A stretch of DNA of 64,000 nt. Source: JAGXQV01 sp964527565 (GTDB lineage Bacteria > Pseudomonadota > Gammaproteobacteria > Burkholderiales > Sulfuricellaceae). The position numbers and the translations under genes are program-made. The DNA lies in the NCBI GenBank assembly GCA_964527565.1, contig CAZGOY010000001.1, positions 1 through 64,000 of the forward strand. Reading direction: 5' to 3'. Shown here in pieces: positions 48,599-56,889 of this stretch. Numbering within the stretch: the stretch's first letter is position 1; every line of letters begins with the position of its first letter. Under the pieces are notes generated by a model. The model saw only the letters and a program-made list of their open reading frames with translations, did no database searches and was not told where the DNA came from.

Positions 48599-49129
48599 TC
48601 AGGAACCGACGATGCGCGCCAGCGCCAGCAGGCGGGAACTGATGCTCAAGCCGCCCTGGCGCGCCGACTCCAGATTGACTTCAAAGCGCACCTTGTCGTT
48701 TTCCAGATAGAAATTGACCATCACGCCGCGCCGCGCGAACCCGTCGGTGTCGCCGATCGTCAGGATACCGGCGCCGCGCGCGAGCGCGTTGATGCGCTCC
48801 AGATTGCGTTCCGCCCCCGCCGCGACGAACAGCAGATGGCACTCGCGCGGGTCGGCGGCGGCATCGAGCAGCACGATCTCCAGCTTGCGCACGTTCACCG
48901 CCTTGCCGCGCACCGTTTCCAGCGCCGCGCCGAACGGGTTGCCGCCGGTCACGCACAGGCGTAGCGGCGCAGTGGACGTCGGCCATTCGACAAACTTGGC
49001 CACCTGGTAAATGAAGGCGGCCTTCAGCTCATATTCGCTGGGCGCCGCGTAGGCGCCGGGAGCCGTCAGCAGCAACACGGTTGTGCCCAACAGGCGCAAG
49101 AAGGCGGTCATGTGGAAAAGGCGCACCAT
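48599..49129 (-). CDS. YfiR-family periplasmic protein (DUF4154)
   Basis: 176 residues; the ATG at 49129 overlaps the stop of the TonB receptor gene as TGATG (a GTG at 49141 is also open). Signal peptide (TTVLLLTAPGAYA), then SEYELKAAFIYQVAKFVEWP, the hallmark of DUF4154/YfiR, and LTIGDTDGFARRGVMVNFYL at the end. In P. aeruginosa YfiR binds the periplasmic domain of a CHASE8 cyclase; here the next gene encodes a CHASE8 kinase. Confidence 0.88.
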   Translation of the reverse strand: MVRLFHMTAFLRLLGTTVLLLTAPGAYAAPSEYELKAAFIYQVAKFVEWPTSTAPLRLCVTGGNPFGAALETVRGKAVNVRKLEIVLLDAAADPRECHLLFVAAGAERNLERINALARGAGILTIGDTDGFARRGVMVNFYLENDKVRFEVNLESARQGGLSISSRLLALARIVGS

Positions 49130-51141
49130 CAGAAGCGCCACGTCGCCGCCGCGAAGACGCTACGCGGCACCTCGCTGCTGCGTGGCCCCGACGTGTTGAC
49201 GAACTCGACGTGACCAGGATCGAGCAGGTTGCGGCCGGTCAGGCTCAGTTCCAGCCCCGCTTGCACGCGCCAGCCGATACGGGCATCGAAACGGGTGTAG
49301 GCGGGCACGTTCAGGCTGGGCAGGGCATCGACGTAATACAGCGCCGCGCTCAAGTCGACATCGGCACGCGGTGAATGGAACACCTGCACGTGAAACTGGT
49401 TTTGCGGCGAACGCCCCACTTCATTGACGATGGACGTATCCGCGCTGTCGGCGTCGCGGCGGATGTCCATTTTCAGCAGCGTATAAGCCGCCTTGAGCTG
49501 CCAGCGCTCGCTGGGACGCCAGTTGGCATTCCATTCCAGGCCGTAGGTGGTCGCGTCCGCCTTGTTGAGAAAGGTGCGCGGCAGCACCCGGTAACCCGGC
49601 GAGCCCGCCACCAGGTAGGGGGTGGCGGGCTCGATGGTCATCATGTCGCTGTGCTCGTTGCGGAACAGCGCCATTTCCGCCTGCGCCTGTTCGCTGAAGC
49701 GGATGCGGTAGCCTGCCTCGTAAGCCAGCACATGTTCCGACCGCACCGCCGGGTTGCCCTGCAATTGCATGACGTTCGCCACGCCGCCCGTGGCGGGCAG
49801 CAGGGTATTGAAAATGCGTCCGTCGGCATCGGTGCGCGAGGGCGTGTGCACCGCGCGCGAGAGCGCCGCCCAAGCCGTGTGGCGCGCGTCGATTTTCCAG
49901 CGCAGACGGGCATTGGGTTGATATTCGAAGCCGGTGTAATCGTTATGCTCGAACTTGGAGCCGAGAGTCAGGTACAGGCGCTCGGGCGCCAGGGCGATCT
50001 CATCCTGAAAAAAGACGCTGTAGGTGTCGTCGCTGCGTTGCGCCGGGTCGAACACCAGCGCGGCGGTGTTGCCCATGCGGTCCCTGGTTTGCCGCCAGCC
50101 CAGCCCCCACACGAAATCGTGGCGCCCGCCCGCCAGGAAACGGTGCTGGAAATCCATGTCCCAGGTATCGCGCCGTTCCGCGCCGTTGTAATAACTGCGT
50201 TCGTAATAATCCCAATACATCTGTAGCGCCCATTCCGAGGTGGGAGACAAGGCCTGCTTCCAGCGCGCCAGCAGATTGCCGCCTTTCAGGTCGATGGTGT
50301 ATCCCAGCGGCGTGCTGGTGGGCGGGGTGAGTGTCAGCCGCGTGCCGGTGTGGTCGGAAGCGCCGTTGTAGGCGTCGCCCTGCACAGTGAATGCGCTACC
50401 GCCGCTCAAGGCCCAGTCAGCGCGAAAGCCGGTGCTGCGCAACGCGCGCGCATCATGCGCTTCGGCGCCGCTGGCCGTGGGATAGTTGTCCTGCCCGATG
50501 CTGCGCGCATAGACGCGGAAATGGCCGTTTTCCCCCAGCCTGCCGCCGTAACGCGCCGTGACCTGATGCTCGGTATTGCCGCCGCCGACGCTGACTAGGC
50601 CGCCCTGGGTCGCCGCCGACGATTTGGTGATAATGTTGATGATGCCGGTGACCGCGTTGGCGCCCCACAGCGCGCCGCCGGGGCCGCGGATCACTTCGAT
50701 GCGCTCCACATCCGCCAGCGCGACATCTTGCGCATCCCAATAGACCCCGGTAAAAGTGGGCGTGTGCAGGGTGCGCCCGTCCAGCATCACCAGCAGGTTG
50801 TCGCTGTTCTTGGCGTTGAAGCCGCGGCTGCTGATCGCCCAGGTGGAGCCGTCAATGCGTGCCACCTGCATGCCGGGCACCATGCGCAACAGTTCGGGAA
50901 CGCTGGTCATGCCGGAACGGCGGATGTCTTCCTGCGTGATGACGTGGATGGCGGCGGCGGTGTCTTCCAGCTTCTGCGGCTTGCGCGCCGCCGAGGTCAC
51001 CTCGATGCTGACCTCCATCAACTGCTCCAGCGAATAGTCGGTCAATGCCGGCACCCCGGCGGCCCCCAGCGGGGAAAACAGCAGAAAAAACGGGAGCGGC
51101 AACAGGCGCGGGCAATATCTGCTCGGGTATTTTCTATTCAT
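49129..51141 (-). CDS. TonB-dependent receptor (paralogue 3)
   Basis: About 670 residues from MNRKYPSRYCP (51141); the longer upstream frame has no signal-peptide character. Signal peptide, then a plug with TSAARKPQKLEDTAAAIHVI, RMVPGMQVARIDGSTWAISS and RIEVIRGPGGALWGANAVTG, and a barrel ending in FAAATWRF. It is more like the BtuB/Cir-type 'ItrA' group than the twin receptors at 19-27 kb. It sits in one transcription unit with YfiR and two kinases. Confidence 0.9.
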   Translation of the reverse strand: MNRKYPSRYCPRLLPLPFFLLFSPLGAAGVPALTDYSLEQLMEVSIEVTSAARKPQKLEDTAAAIHVITQEDIRRSGMTSVPELLRMVPGMQVARIDGSTWAISSRGFNAKNSDNLLVMLDGRTLHTPTFTGVYWDAQDVALADVERIEVIRGPGGALWGANAVTGIINIITKSSAATQGGLVSVGGGNTEHQVTARYGGRLGENGHFRVYARSIGQDNYPTASGAEAHDARALRSTGFRADWALSGGSAFTVQGDAYNGASDHTGTRLTLTPPTSTPLGYTIDLKGGNLLARWKQALSPTSEWALQMYWDYYERSYYNGAERRDTWDMDFQHRFLAGGRHDFVWGLGWRQTRDRMGNTAALVFDPAQRSDDTYSVFFQDEIALAPERLYLTLGSKFEHNDYTGFEYQPNARLRWKIDARHTAWAALSRAVHTPSRTDADGRIFNTLLPATGGVANVMQLQGNPAVRSEHVLAYEAGYRIRFSEQAQAEMALFRNEHSDMMTIEPATPYLVAGSPGYRVLPRTFLNKADATTYGLEWNANWRPSERWQLKAAYTLLKMDIRRDADSADTSIVNEVGRSPQNQFHVQVFHSPRADVDLSAALYYVDALPSLNVPAYTRFDARIGWRVQAGLELSLTGRNLLDPGHVEFVNTSGPRSSEVPRSVFAAATWRF

Positions 51142-51277
51142 GGCATGGTGGTGAAGACGGTTTGTTTCGCTCGATTCGCTCGATCGGGCCGACGGGGAGA
51201 TTATGCCACCAAACCCCGCCGGCACAAGCGTCTTCGTTGACGCACATCAAGGAAACCCGAAATAACCCCAGCGCCAC

Positions 51278-53041
51278 TCACTCCGGCCCGGCGGACTCCG
51301 GCAAGGTCAGCGTGAACTCCGCGCCTTCTCCGGCGTTGCGGGCGCTCAGGGTGCCCTTCATGTTTTCCATGACCATGCGCGACATGTAGAGACCGATGCC
51401 GGTACCGCTTTCCTTGGTGGTGAAATACGGGTCGAAGATTTTCGGCAGAATCTCCGCCGCGACGCCGCCGGCGTTGTCCTGCAATGTGACGAACACCTTG
51501 CCGTCAAGCGCCCCGAAGCGGATGGCGATCTTGCCGTGGCGGATTTTCCTTTCCAGCAGCACATCCCTGGCATTGTTCAGGATGTTGAGCAAGGCTTGCG
51601 AGAATTCATTGGGAAAGCCATTGGCCAGAAAGTCGCGGCCGTCTTCCATTTCAATGGCGATGTTGTTGTTTTTGAAGCTGTGGCTGACCAGGTTGAGGCT
51701 GTCCTTGACCGCCTGGCGCAGGCTGAAATCCTGCTGCAACTTGTTGGGCTTGAAGAAATTGCGGAAGTCGTCGATGGTTGACGACATGTTCTGGATCAGT
51801 TGGTTTCCCTTGCCGACGGCCTGGTCGAGGTAGGGTTTGTCGAGTTCGCCGTATTCCCAGGCATCCTGGATATTGGCCAGCGTCAGCCCCAGCGCGTTAA
51901 GGGGCTGGCGCCACTGGTGGGCGATGTTGCCGATCATTTCCCCCATCGCCGCCAGACGCGCCTGCTGCATCAGCATGCGCTCGGTTTCGAGATTTTTCGC
52001 GACCTGCTTCTGCACGCGCGATTCCAGGGTTTCGTTGATCTCGCGCAGGGCGACTTCCGCGTTCAGGCGGTCGGTGATGTCGCGTGCGCTTTCGATGATG
52101 GCGGTGATCACGCCGTTTTCGTCCCTCAGCGGCGAGGCCAGCAGTTCCACGTGGCGGGCTTCGCCCTGCGCGTTGAAGTGCTGGTGAACCACGGCGGCCT
52201 GCGCCTTTTCCTGCAACACCGCATCCAGCGGGCACGGATGTTCCCTGCCGTCGCAAGGACTCTCGCGGTGATGGGAAAGCTGGTAGCAGAAACGCTGTTC
52301 CTGCCCGCGCGGGCGGTTCGAAAGGATGACGCGGTAATCCGTGCCGATAACCATCACCGGCTCCGGCAGGCCGTCGATGACCGATTGGAGAAAACGGTGC
52401 TGGCTGGCCAGTTCGGCGGTGCGCTGCTCGACCAGCGTACCGAGGTGGTGCATGAAGCGATGGTTGACCAGCAGACGACCGAGCATCTTGCAGAACAGCA
52501 GCAACAGGCGCTCATGCCACAAATTGAAAAAATCGGGCAGCGGGTAGGAAACGTTGAGAACGCCGAGAATCTGGCTTTCGCAGGTCACCGGCACGCAGAT
52601 CAGCGACCCTTGCGCCACCTTGTCCGCAGTGCCGAATTGCTTGAATTGTGGGTCGTCCGCGCAGGAACGGCAGTGCTCGACCTGCCCGCTGGCGGCGGCG
52701 CGCCCCATGATGCCTTCGCCCTTGCGGTAAGTCTTGCCGCCCGGCGGACGCAGGAAATCCGGCGCGGCGGGATCGACGATGTCCCGCAGCATGTCGTCCC
52801 AGTCCATTCCCGCCCCGTTGCTCAGGGTGCCGTCGCCGTCGAGCAGGAAAATGGAGCAGCGTTCCATGTCCTGGTTCGACATCAACGCTTCCAGCGCGGC
52901 CTTGAGCAGTTGCGTTTCATTAATTTCGCGCAGGGAAATTTCCGTCAGCCCGTGCAGCGCGGACAGGGAATCGAGCAGATTGACGATATGCCGGTTGAGT
53001 TCCAGCGAAGATTCGGCGTAGCCGTGGCTGACCATCGTCAC
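51278..53041 (-). CDS. Soluble histidine kinase, GAF-PAS-HisKA-HATPase (HK3)
   Basis: 587 residues with no membrane span. A GAF domain (about 30-195, with the Cys pair VEHCRSCADDPQF), a PAS domain (about 215-335) that carries a Cys/His-rich insert (CYQLSHHRESPCDGREHPCP), a coiled coil and a kinase core with His375 in IAHQWRQPLNALG, N-box LLNILNNARDVL and GTGIGLYMSR. The Cys/His insert could bind a metal or haem-like cofactor or form a redox switch. It overlaps the HDOD gene by four bases (ATGA). Confidence 0.87.
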   Translation of the reverse strand: MTMVSHGYAESSLELNRHIVNLLDSLSALHGLTEISLREINETQLLKAALEALMSNQDMERCSIFLLDGDGTLSNGAGMDWDDMLRDIVDPAAPDFLRPPGGKTYRKGEGIMGRAAASGQVEHCRSCADDPQFKQFGTADKVAQGSLICVPVTCESQILGVLNVSYPLPDFFNLWHERLLLLFCKMLGRLLVNHRFMHHLGTLVEQRTAELASQHRFLQSVIDGLPEPVMVIGTDYRVILSNRPRGQEQRFCYQLSHHRESPCDGREHPCPLDAVLQEKAQAAVVHQHFNAQGEARHVELLASPLRDENGVITAIIESARDITDRLNAEVALREINETLESRVQKQVAKNLETERMLMQQARLAAMGEMIGNIAHQWRQPLNALGLTLANIQDAWEYGELDKPYLDQAVGKGNQLIQNMSSTIDDFRNFFKPNKLQQDFSLRQAVKDSLNLVSHSFKNNNIAIEMEDGRDFLANGFPNEFSQALLNILNNARDVLLERKIRHGKIAIRFGALDGKVFVTLQDNAGGVAAEILPKIFDPYFTTKESGTGIGLYMSRMVMENMKGTLSARNAGEGAEFTLTLPESAGPE

Positions 53042-53898
53042 CCCTTGCCGAAGAGCGCCGCCATCTCGCGAATGGCATCGAGTTTTTCATGCATCTGTCC
53101 GCACACCCTTCCGGCTTTTGCCGCCGGGATGCCGAGCGCTTCGAGCGCCGCCAGTTCGGCGTCGATTTCCGCCGCGCCGTCCGCGATCTGTCCGGCCCAG
53201 CGCGCGCACACGCCTTGCAGCAGCACCAGCGGCCAGTGCTCACTGCGATAATCCCGATCGTAATGGTGTTTCATCACCAGCAGGATGTCCTCGGGTAGAT
53301 GCCATTTGCTGCCCAGCCACAGCCCTGCCTGATAATGATCGATTTCAAGATGGTCGCGGATATGCTCCCCCAGGCGGCGCTCGGGGGCTGACGCATAGGC
53401 GGCCAGCGCCTGGTCCATTTCTTCGGGATAAAGATAGACCAGCGCCAGCAGGCCAATATTGTGCAGCAGACCGGTCATGTAAACGCTGTCACCGGAGGGG
53501 CGCAGGCTTTCCAGTACATGCGGATTGAGCGCGCTGCTCATCAGGGCGGTCATGACGGCGGATACCCAGTAGCGCTCCACGTCGAAGCGCGGGCAGCGCC
53601 CGGTCTGGAACACGCCGGACAGCGCCAGCCCGACGGCCACGCTTTTCACCGTGACCATGCCGAGCACGGAAATGGCGCGCGGCAGGGAATGCACCTGCCC
53701 CTGCTGACCGAAAAAGGAAGAATTGGCCAGCCCCAGCAGGCGCGCGGAAATGGTCGGGGATTGCCCCAGTACGCCCGCCAGCACGATCTGGCTGATCTCG
53801 GAATCCTCGCAGGCATTCAGGATGCGCTGGACATCGGGCGACAGGGTCGGCAGTTCCTTTTGCCGTTGAATTTCCTGGCGTGCTTGTTCAATGGGCAT
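53038..53898 (-). CDS. HDOD-domain signalling protein
   Basis: 286 residues. HDOD domain at about 15-210: LPTLSPDVQRILNACEDSEI, SARLLGLANSSFFGQQGQV, RAISVLGMVTVKSVAVGLAL. HDOD proteins are output or relay modules in bacterial signalling and are often placed next to kinases. Coupled to HK3 by ATGA. No HD-GYP or GGDEF domain is present. Confidence 0.88.
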   Translation of the reverse strand: MPIEQARQEIQRQKELPTLSPDVQRILNACEDSEISQIVLAGVLGQSPTISARLLGLANSSFFGQQGQVHSLPRAISVLGMVTVKSVAVGLALSGVFQTGRCPRFDVERYWVSAVMTALMSSALNPHVLESLRPSGDSVYMTGLLHNIGLLALVYLYPEEMDQALAAYASAPERRLGEHIRDHLEIDHYQAGLWLGSKWHLPEDILLVMKHHYDRDYRSEHWPLVLLQGVCARWAGQIADGAAEIDAELAALEALGIPAAKAGRVCGQMHEKLDAIREMAALFGKG

Positions 53899-54014
53899 GA
53901 TGGATGGCGGATACGAAGTGAGGTGTCATGCGGACAAGGTTGATGCGGGTCAATATAACATGAGTCGTAGTGAATTGGGATGCCGAAAGCACACTGTCCG
54001 AGGGGAAAATCCAA

Positions 54015-54356
54015 TCAAGAAAATCGCGTGGTTTCAGACAGCTTCCTGACCACGATGGCGTTAAGCGAAACCCCCAGGCGCGCAGCTTCGACAGCCAGTG
54101 CGCGATGCAGGCTCTTGTCGACACGGACGTTGAACGCCCCCGAATAGTTCTTGCGAGCCGGGGCTAGCGGTACCGGCAGCCCTTCGTCGAGGTACGTCGC
54201 TTTCGTTGCATCCCATGCGCAAGCCAGTTCGTTCAAAGCAGATTCCGGCGTATCACCGAAGGCCGACACTTCCGGCAGTTCAACGAAGTGCGCAAGCCAC
54301 GCGCCTTCATCATCAAGGTAAAGATTGACCGCGAATCCATCAAAGCGGTTATCCAT
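54015..54356 (-). CDS. hicB: HicB-type antitoxin
   Basis: 113 residues: HicB-like N-terminal domain (YLDDEGAWLAHFVELPEVSA, GDTPESALNEL) and a C-terminal ribbon-helix-helix region (FNVRVDKSLHRALAVEAA). It overlaps hicA by eight bases. Binds and neutralises HicA and represses the promoter. Confidence 0.9.
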   Translation of the reverse strand: MDNRFDGFAVNLYLDDEGAWLAHFVELPEVSAFGDTPESALNELACAWDATKATYLDEGLPVPLAPARKNYSGAFNVRVDKSLHRALAVEAARLGVSLNAIVVRKLSETTRFS

Positions 54357-54585
54357 TTTCTTTCTCCATTATCAACAGAAATTGCGTGACCTGATACCCC
54401 TTTGCCTTGCCACCGTTCGACTGGATTGGCAGCGCCCGTTTGCCGGGTGACAGCCAGACGCGGTGCGAGCCGCTCTGACGCTTGAACTCCCAGCCTGAGC
54501 GCCTCAGCAGGGTTTCAAACTCATCGAACGACAGGTCGTTTGGCGTCTGGCGTGCTTTGGCCAGAAGTTTTTCACGCTTTGTCAT
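54349..54585 (-). CDS. hicA: HicA-type mRNA interferase toxin
   Basis: 78 residues. FDEFETLLRRSGWEFKRQSG followed by SHRVWL is the HicA dsRBD-like fold with the catalytic His in GSHRVW. Toxin first, antitoxin second, as in typical hicAB. Confidence 0.9.
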   Translation of the reverse strand: MTKREKLLAKARQTPNDLSFDEFETLLRRSGWEFKRQSGSHRVWLSPGKRALPIQSNGGKAKGYQVTQFLLIMEKENG

Positions 54586-54642
54586 GTTGTCACTATATGC
54601 AGTTACAATATTTCCATCAACCCGGAATTACCCATTTGCTGC

Positions 54643-55839
54643 TTATATCCGCACCAGCTGGTTGATCTCGATGATGGGCAGCAGGATGGCGAGCACGATC
54701 AGCAGCACGATGGCGCCCATCACCAGGATCATCAGCGGTTCGAGCAGGGTCAGGAACACTGCCAGGCGCCGCTCCAGCGCCTGGGTTTCGAGGCGCGCGG
54801 CGCGCTCCAGCAGGTGGTCCAGCTTGCCGCTCATTTCGCCGCTCGCCACCAGGTGTACCAGCAAGGGCGGGAACAGGCGCGTGGCGGCCAGTGCGCGCGC
54901 CAGGCTTTCGCCTTCGCGCACCTGGGCGGCGGCGCTCTCGACGGCGGCGCGCAGGGCGCGATTGCTCATCACCCGCGCGCCGGACTGCAAGGCGGAAAGC
55001 AGGGGCACGCCGCCGCCGAGCAGGATGGACAGGGTGGCGGCGAAACGTGCCGTGTTGACGCCGCGAATCAAGGCGCCCAGCCAGGGTAGGCGCAGCAGCC
55101 AGGCGTCCCAGCGCAGGCGCGGGGCGGGGCGGCGCAAGGCGGCGCGCAGGGCGGCCAGTCCGCCAAGCAGCAGCACCGCGAAAACCGGTAGGCCGGTGCG
55201 CAGAAAATCGCTCAGGGCGATCAGTGCGCGCGTCAGCCACGGCAAAGTCTGGCGCGATTGCTGGAAGACCTGGGCGATCTGCGGCACCACGTACACCAGC
55301 AAACCGGTAACGATCAGCAGCGCGACCACCGTCACCAGCGCCGGATACAGCAGGGCCAGGCCGGTTTTTTGCTTCAGCGCCTGCTGGCTGTCGAGATAGT
55401 CGGCCAGATGTTGCAGGACGGTGGGCAGCGCGCCGGATTCCTCGCCGCCATGCACCAGGGCGCGGTAAAACTCGGGAAAGCTCTTGCCGTGGGTGCCCAG
55501 CGCGCCGGCCAGCGACAGCCCGCCGGCCACCTCGGCTTTTACCCCGGACAAGATTTCGCGCGAACGCGGGTCCGCAGCCTCTTCGATCAATGCCGTCAGC
55601 GTCTGCTCCACGGTCAGGCCGGAACCCAGCAGGGTCGCCATCTGCCGCGTCAGCAGGCTCAACTCCATTGCGGAAATGCCGCGCACCCGCCCCCGGCGCG
55701 CGCGCAACGGCTCCACCCGCGCGGGCAGCAAGCCTTGGGCGCGCAACTGCGCCCGCGCCTGGCGCGCCGTGTCGGCCTGCATCACCCCGGACAGGGTGCG
55801 TCCGGCGGCATCGAGGGCATCATACTGGAAGGTTTCCAT
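54643..55839 (-). CDS. gspF: Type II secretion/type IV pilus inner-membrane protein GspF
   Basis: 398 residues from METFQYDALDAAGRTLSG; the longer frame upstream runs through a REP-like repeat and is not coding. Two T2SSF domains (ELSLLTRQMATLLGSGLTVE and RFAATLSILLGGGVPLLSAL) and three spans, the last at LMILVMGAIVLLIVLAILLP. No gspE, gspG or other secretion genes are adjacent, so it works with components encoded elsewhere. Confidence 0.9.
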   Translation of the reverse strand: METFQYDALDAAGRTLSGVMQADTARQARAQLRAQGLLPARVEPLRARRGRVRGISAMELSLLTRQMATLLGSGLTVEQTLTALIEEAADPRSREILSGVKAEVAGGLSLAGALGTHGKSFPEFYRALVHGGEESGALPTVLQHLADYLDSQQALKQKTGLALLYPALVTVVALLIVTGLLVYVVPQIAQVFQQSRQTLPWLTRALIALSDFLRTGLPVFAVLLLGGLAALRAALRRPAPRLRWDAWLLRLPWLGALIRGVNTARFAATLSILLGGGVPLLSALQSGARVMSNRALRAAVESAAAQVREGESLARALAATRLFPPLLVHLVASGEMSGKLDHLLERAARLETQALERRLAVFLTLLEPLMILVMGAIVLLIVLAILLPIIEINQLVRI

Positions 55840-55888
55840 GGCGCGCGTTTCTGTTAATTTGAATACTTCATGGTGATGCGTTCTTTCC

Positions 55889-56002
55889 GGTGGGAGGGGG
55901 CTTGCCCCCGAGATTTTCCGTTCGACTGGCGAAAAATCAAAATCTCGCGGCCATACCCGACAGCCTGTCGGCTTGGGCACAAGAGGCCGCTCCCACAGGC
56001 TG
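55889..56002. repeat. REP-like intergenic repeat, copy 1
   Basis: Starts GTGGGAGGGGGCTTGCCCCC, contains AAAATCAAAATCTCG and ends GCTCCCACAGG, so its ends are inverted. It also carries an inner palindrome, CCGACAGCCTGTCGG, absent from copy 2. It lies between gspF and the ABC ATPase gene and resembles Pseudomonas-type REP sequences. Confidence 0.82.
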
Positions 56003-56032
56003 GAGTAGCATTCATGAACATCTTGGCTAAAC

Positions 56033-56746
56033 TCAGTGTGTTGTCGGCAGGGGAGGCGGCATTCGCGTACTGTCGTGGCGCAGCTCCCCGTCTTCCATCA
56101 TCAGGTGGCGGCGGGCGCGCTCGCCGAGGACCGGGTCGTGGGTGACGACGATCAGTGTGACGCCGTGCCCGTTGAGTTCTTCGAGCAGGCGCATGACTTC
56201 TTCGCCGGTGGCGCGATCGAGGTTGCCGGTGGGTTCGTCGGCCAGAATCAGCGCGGGCTGCATGATGGTGGCGCGCGCGATGGCCACGCGCTGGCGCTGT
56301 CCGCCGGAAAGCTGGTCGGGGCGATGGCCGGCGCGCTTTTCCAGGCCGTAGTCGGCCAGCGCCTGCGCTACCCGCTTGCCGCGCTCACGCGCGGCGATTC
56401 CAGCCAGCACCAGCGGCAAGGCAATATTTTCGGCGGCGCTGAGGCGCGGTACCAAGTGAAAGCTCTGAAAGACGAAACCGATGCGCTCGCTGCGCACTCG
56501 CGCCTGCTCGTCCGGGGAAAAGCCTGAAACATCGCGTCCTTCGAGGCGATAGCTTCCGCTGTTGGGGCGGTCGAGCAGGCCAAGCAGGTTGAGCAGCGTC
56601 GATTTGCCGGAACCGGAAGGCCCCATCACCGCAACATATTCACCGGCGGAAATCGATACATCCAGGCAGTGTAAGGCATGCACCTCGCTGTCGCCGAGGC
56701 GAAAGATGCGTTCCACGCCAAGCAGCACGATCTGCGGCGTATTCAT
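56033..56746 (-). CDS. ABC transporter ATPase (MacB/LolD type)
   Basis: 237 residues from MNTPQIVLLGV (56746; MFFPMN at 56758 is also possible). Walker A GPSGSGKSTLLNLLG, signature LSGGQRQRVAIARA, Walker B LILADEPTGNLD, H-loop VVTHDP. It should pair with a FtsX-fold permease, but no such gene is in the window. The membrane fusion protein lies upstream on the same strand, and REP-like repeats lie on both sides of this gene. Confidence 0.88.
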   Translation of the reverse strand: MNTPQIVLLGVERIFRLGDSEVHALHCLDVSISAGEYVAVMGPSGSGKSTLLNLLGLLDRPNSGSYRLEGRDVSGFSPDEQARVRSERIGFVFQSFHLVPRLSAAENIALPLVLAGIAARERGKRVAQALADYGLEKRAGHRPDQLSGGQRQRVAIARATIMQPALILADEPTGNLDRATGEEVMRLLEELNGHGVTLIVVTHDPVLGERARRHLMMEDGELRHDSTRMPPPLPTTH

Positions 56747-56778
56747 TGGAAAAAACATTTCACGAAAATGCCGCATTG

Positions 56779-56859
56779 CGGGTAGGAGGGGGCTCGCCCC
56801 CGAGCCTTTCCGTCCGGCTGTGTGAAAGTCAAAATCTCGGGGCCAAGGCCCCTCCCACA
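56779..56859. repeat. REP-like intergenic repeat, copy 2
   Basis: Starts TAGGAGGGGGCTCGCCCCCG and ends CCCCTCCCACAGG, in the same orientation as copy 1. It shares CCG-CGGCTG... and GTCAAAATCTCG with it but lacks the inner CCGACAG palindrome. It lies between the ATPase and the membrane fusion protein genes. Confidence 0.82.
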
Positions 56860-56889
56860 GGTTCTGGAGGCGTTCATAAAGTGTCCGTG

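Noticed and set aside
51800..53251. 483-codon plus-strand frame
   Set aside because: Antisense to the kinase and HDOD genes; no domain seen.
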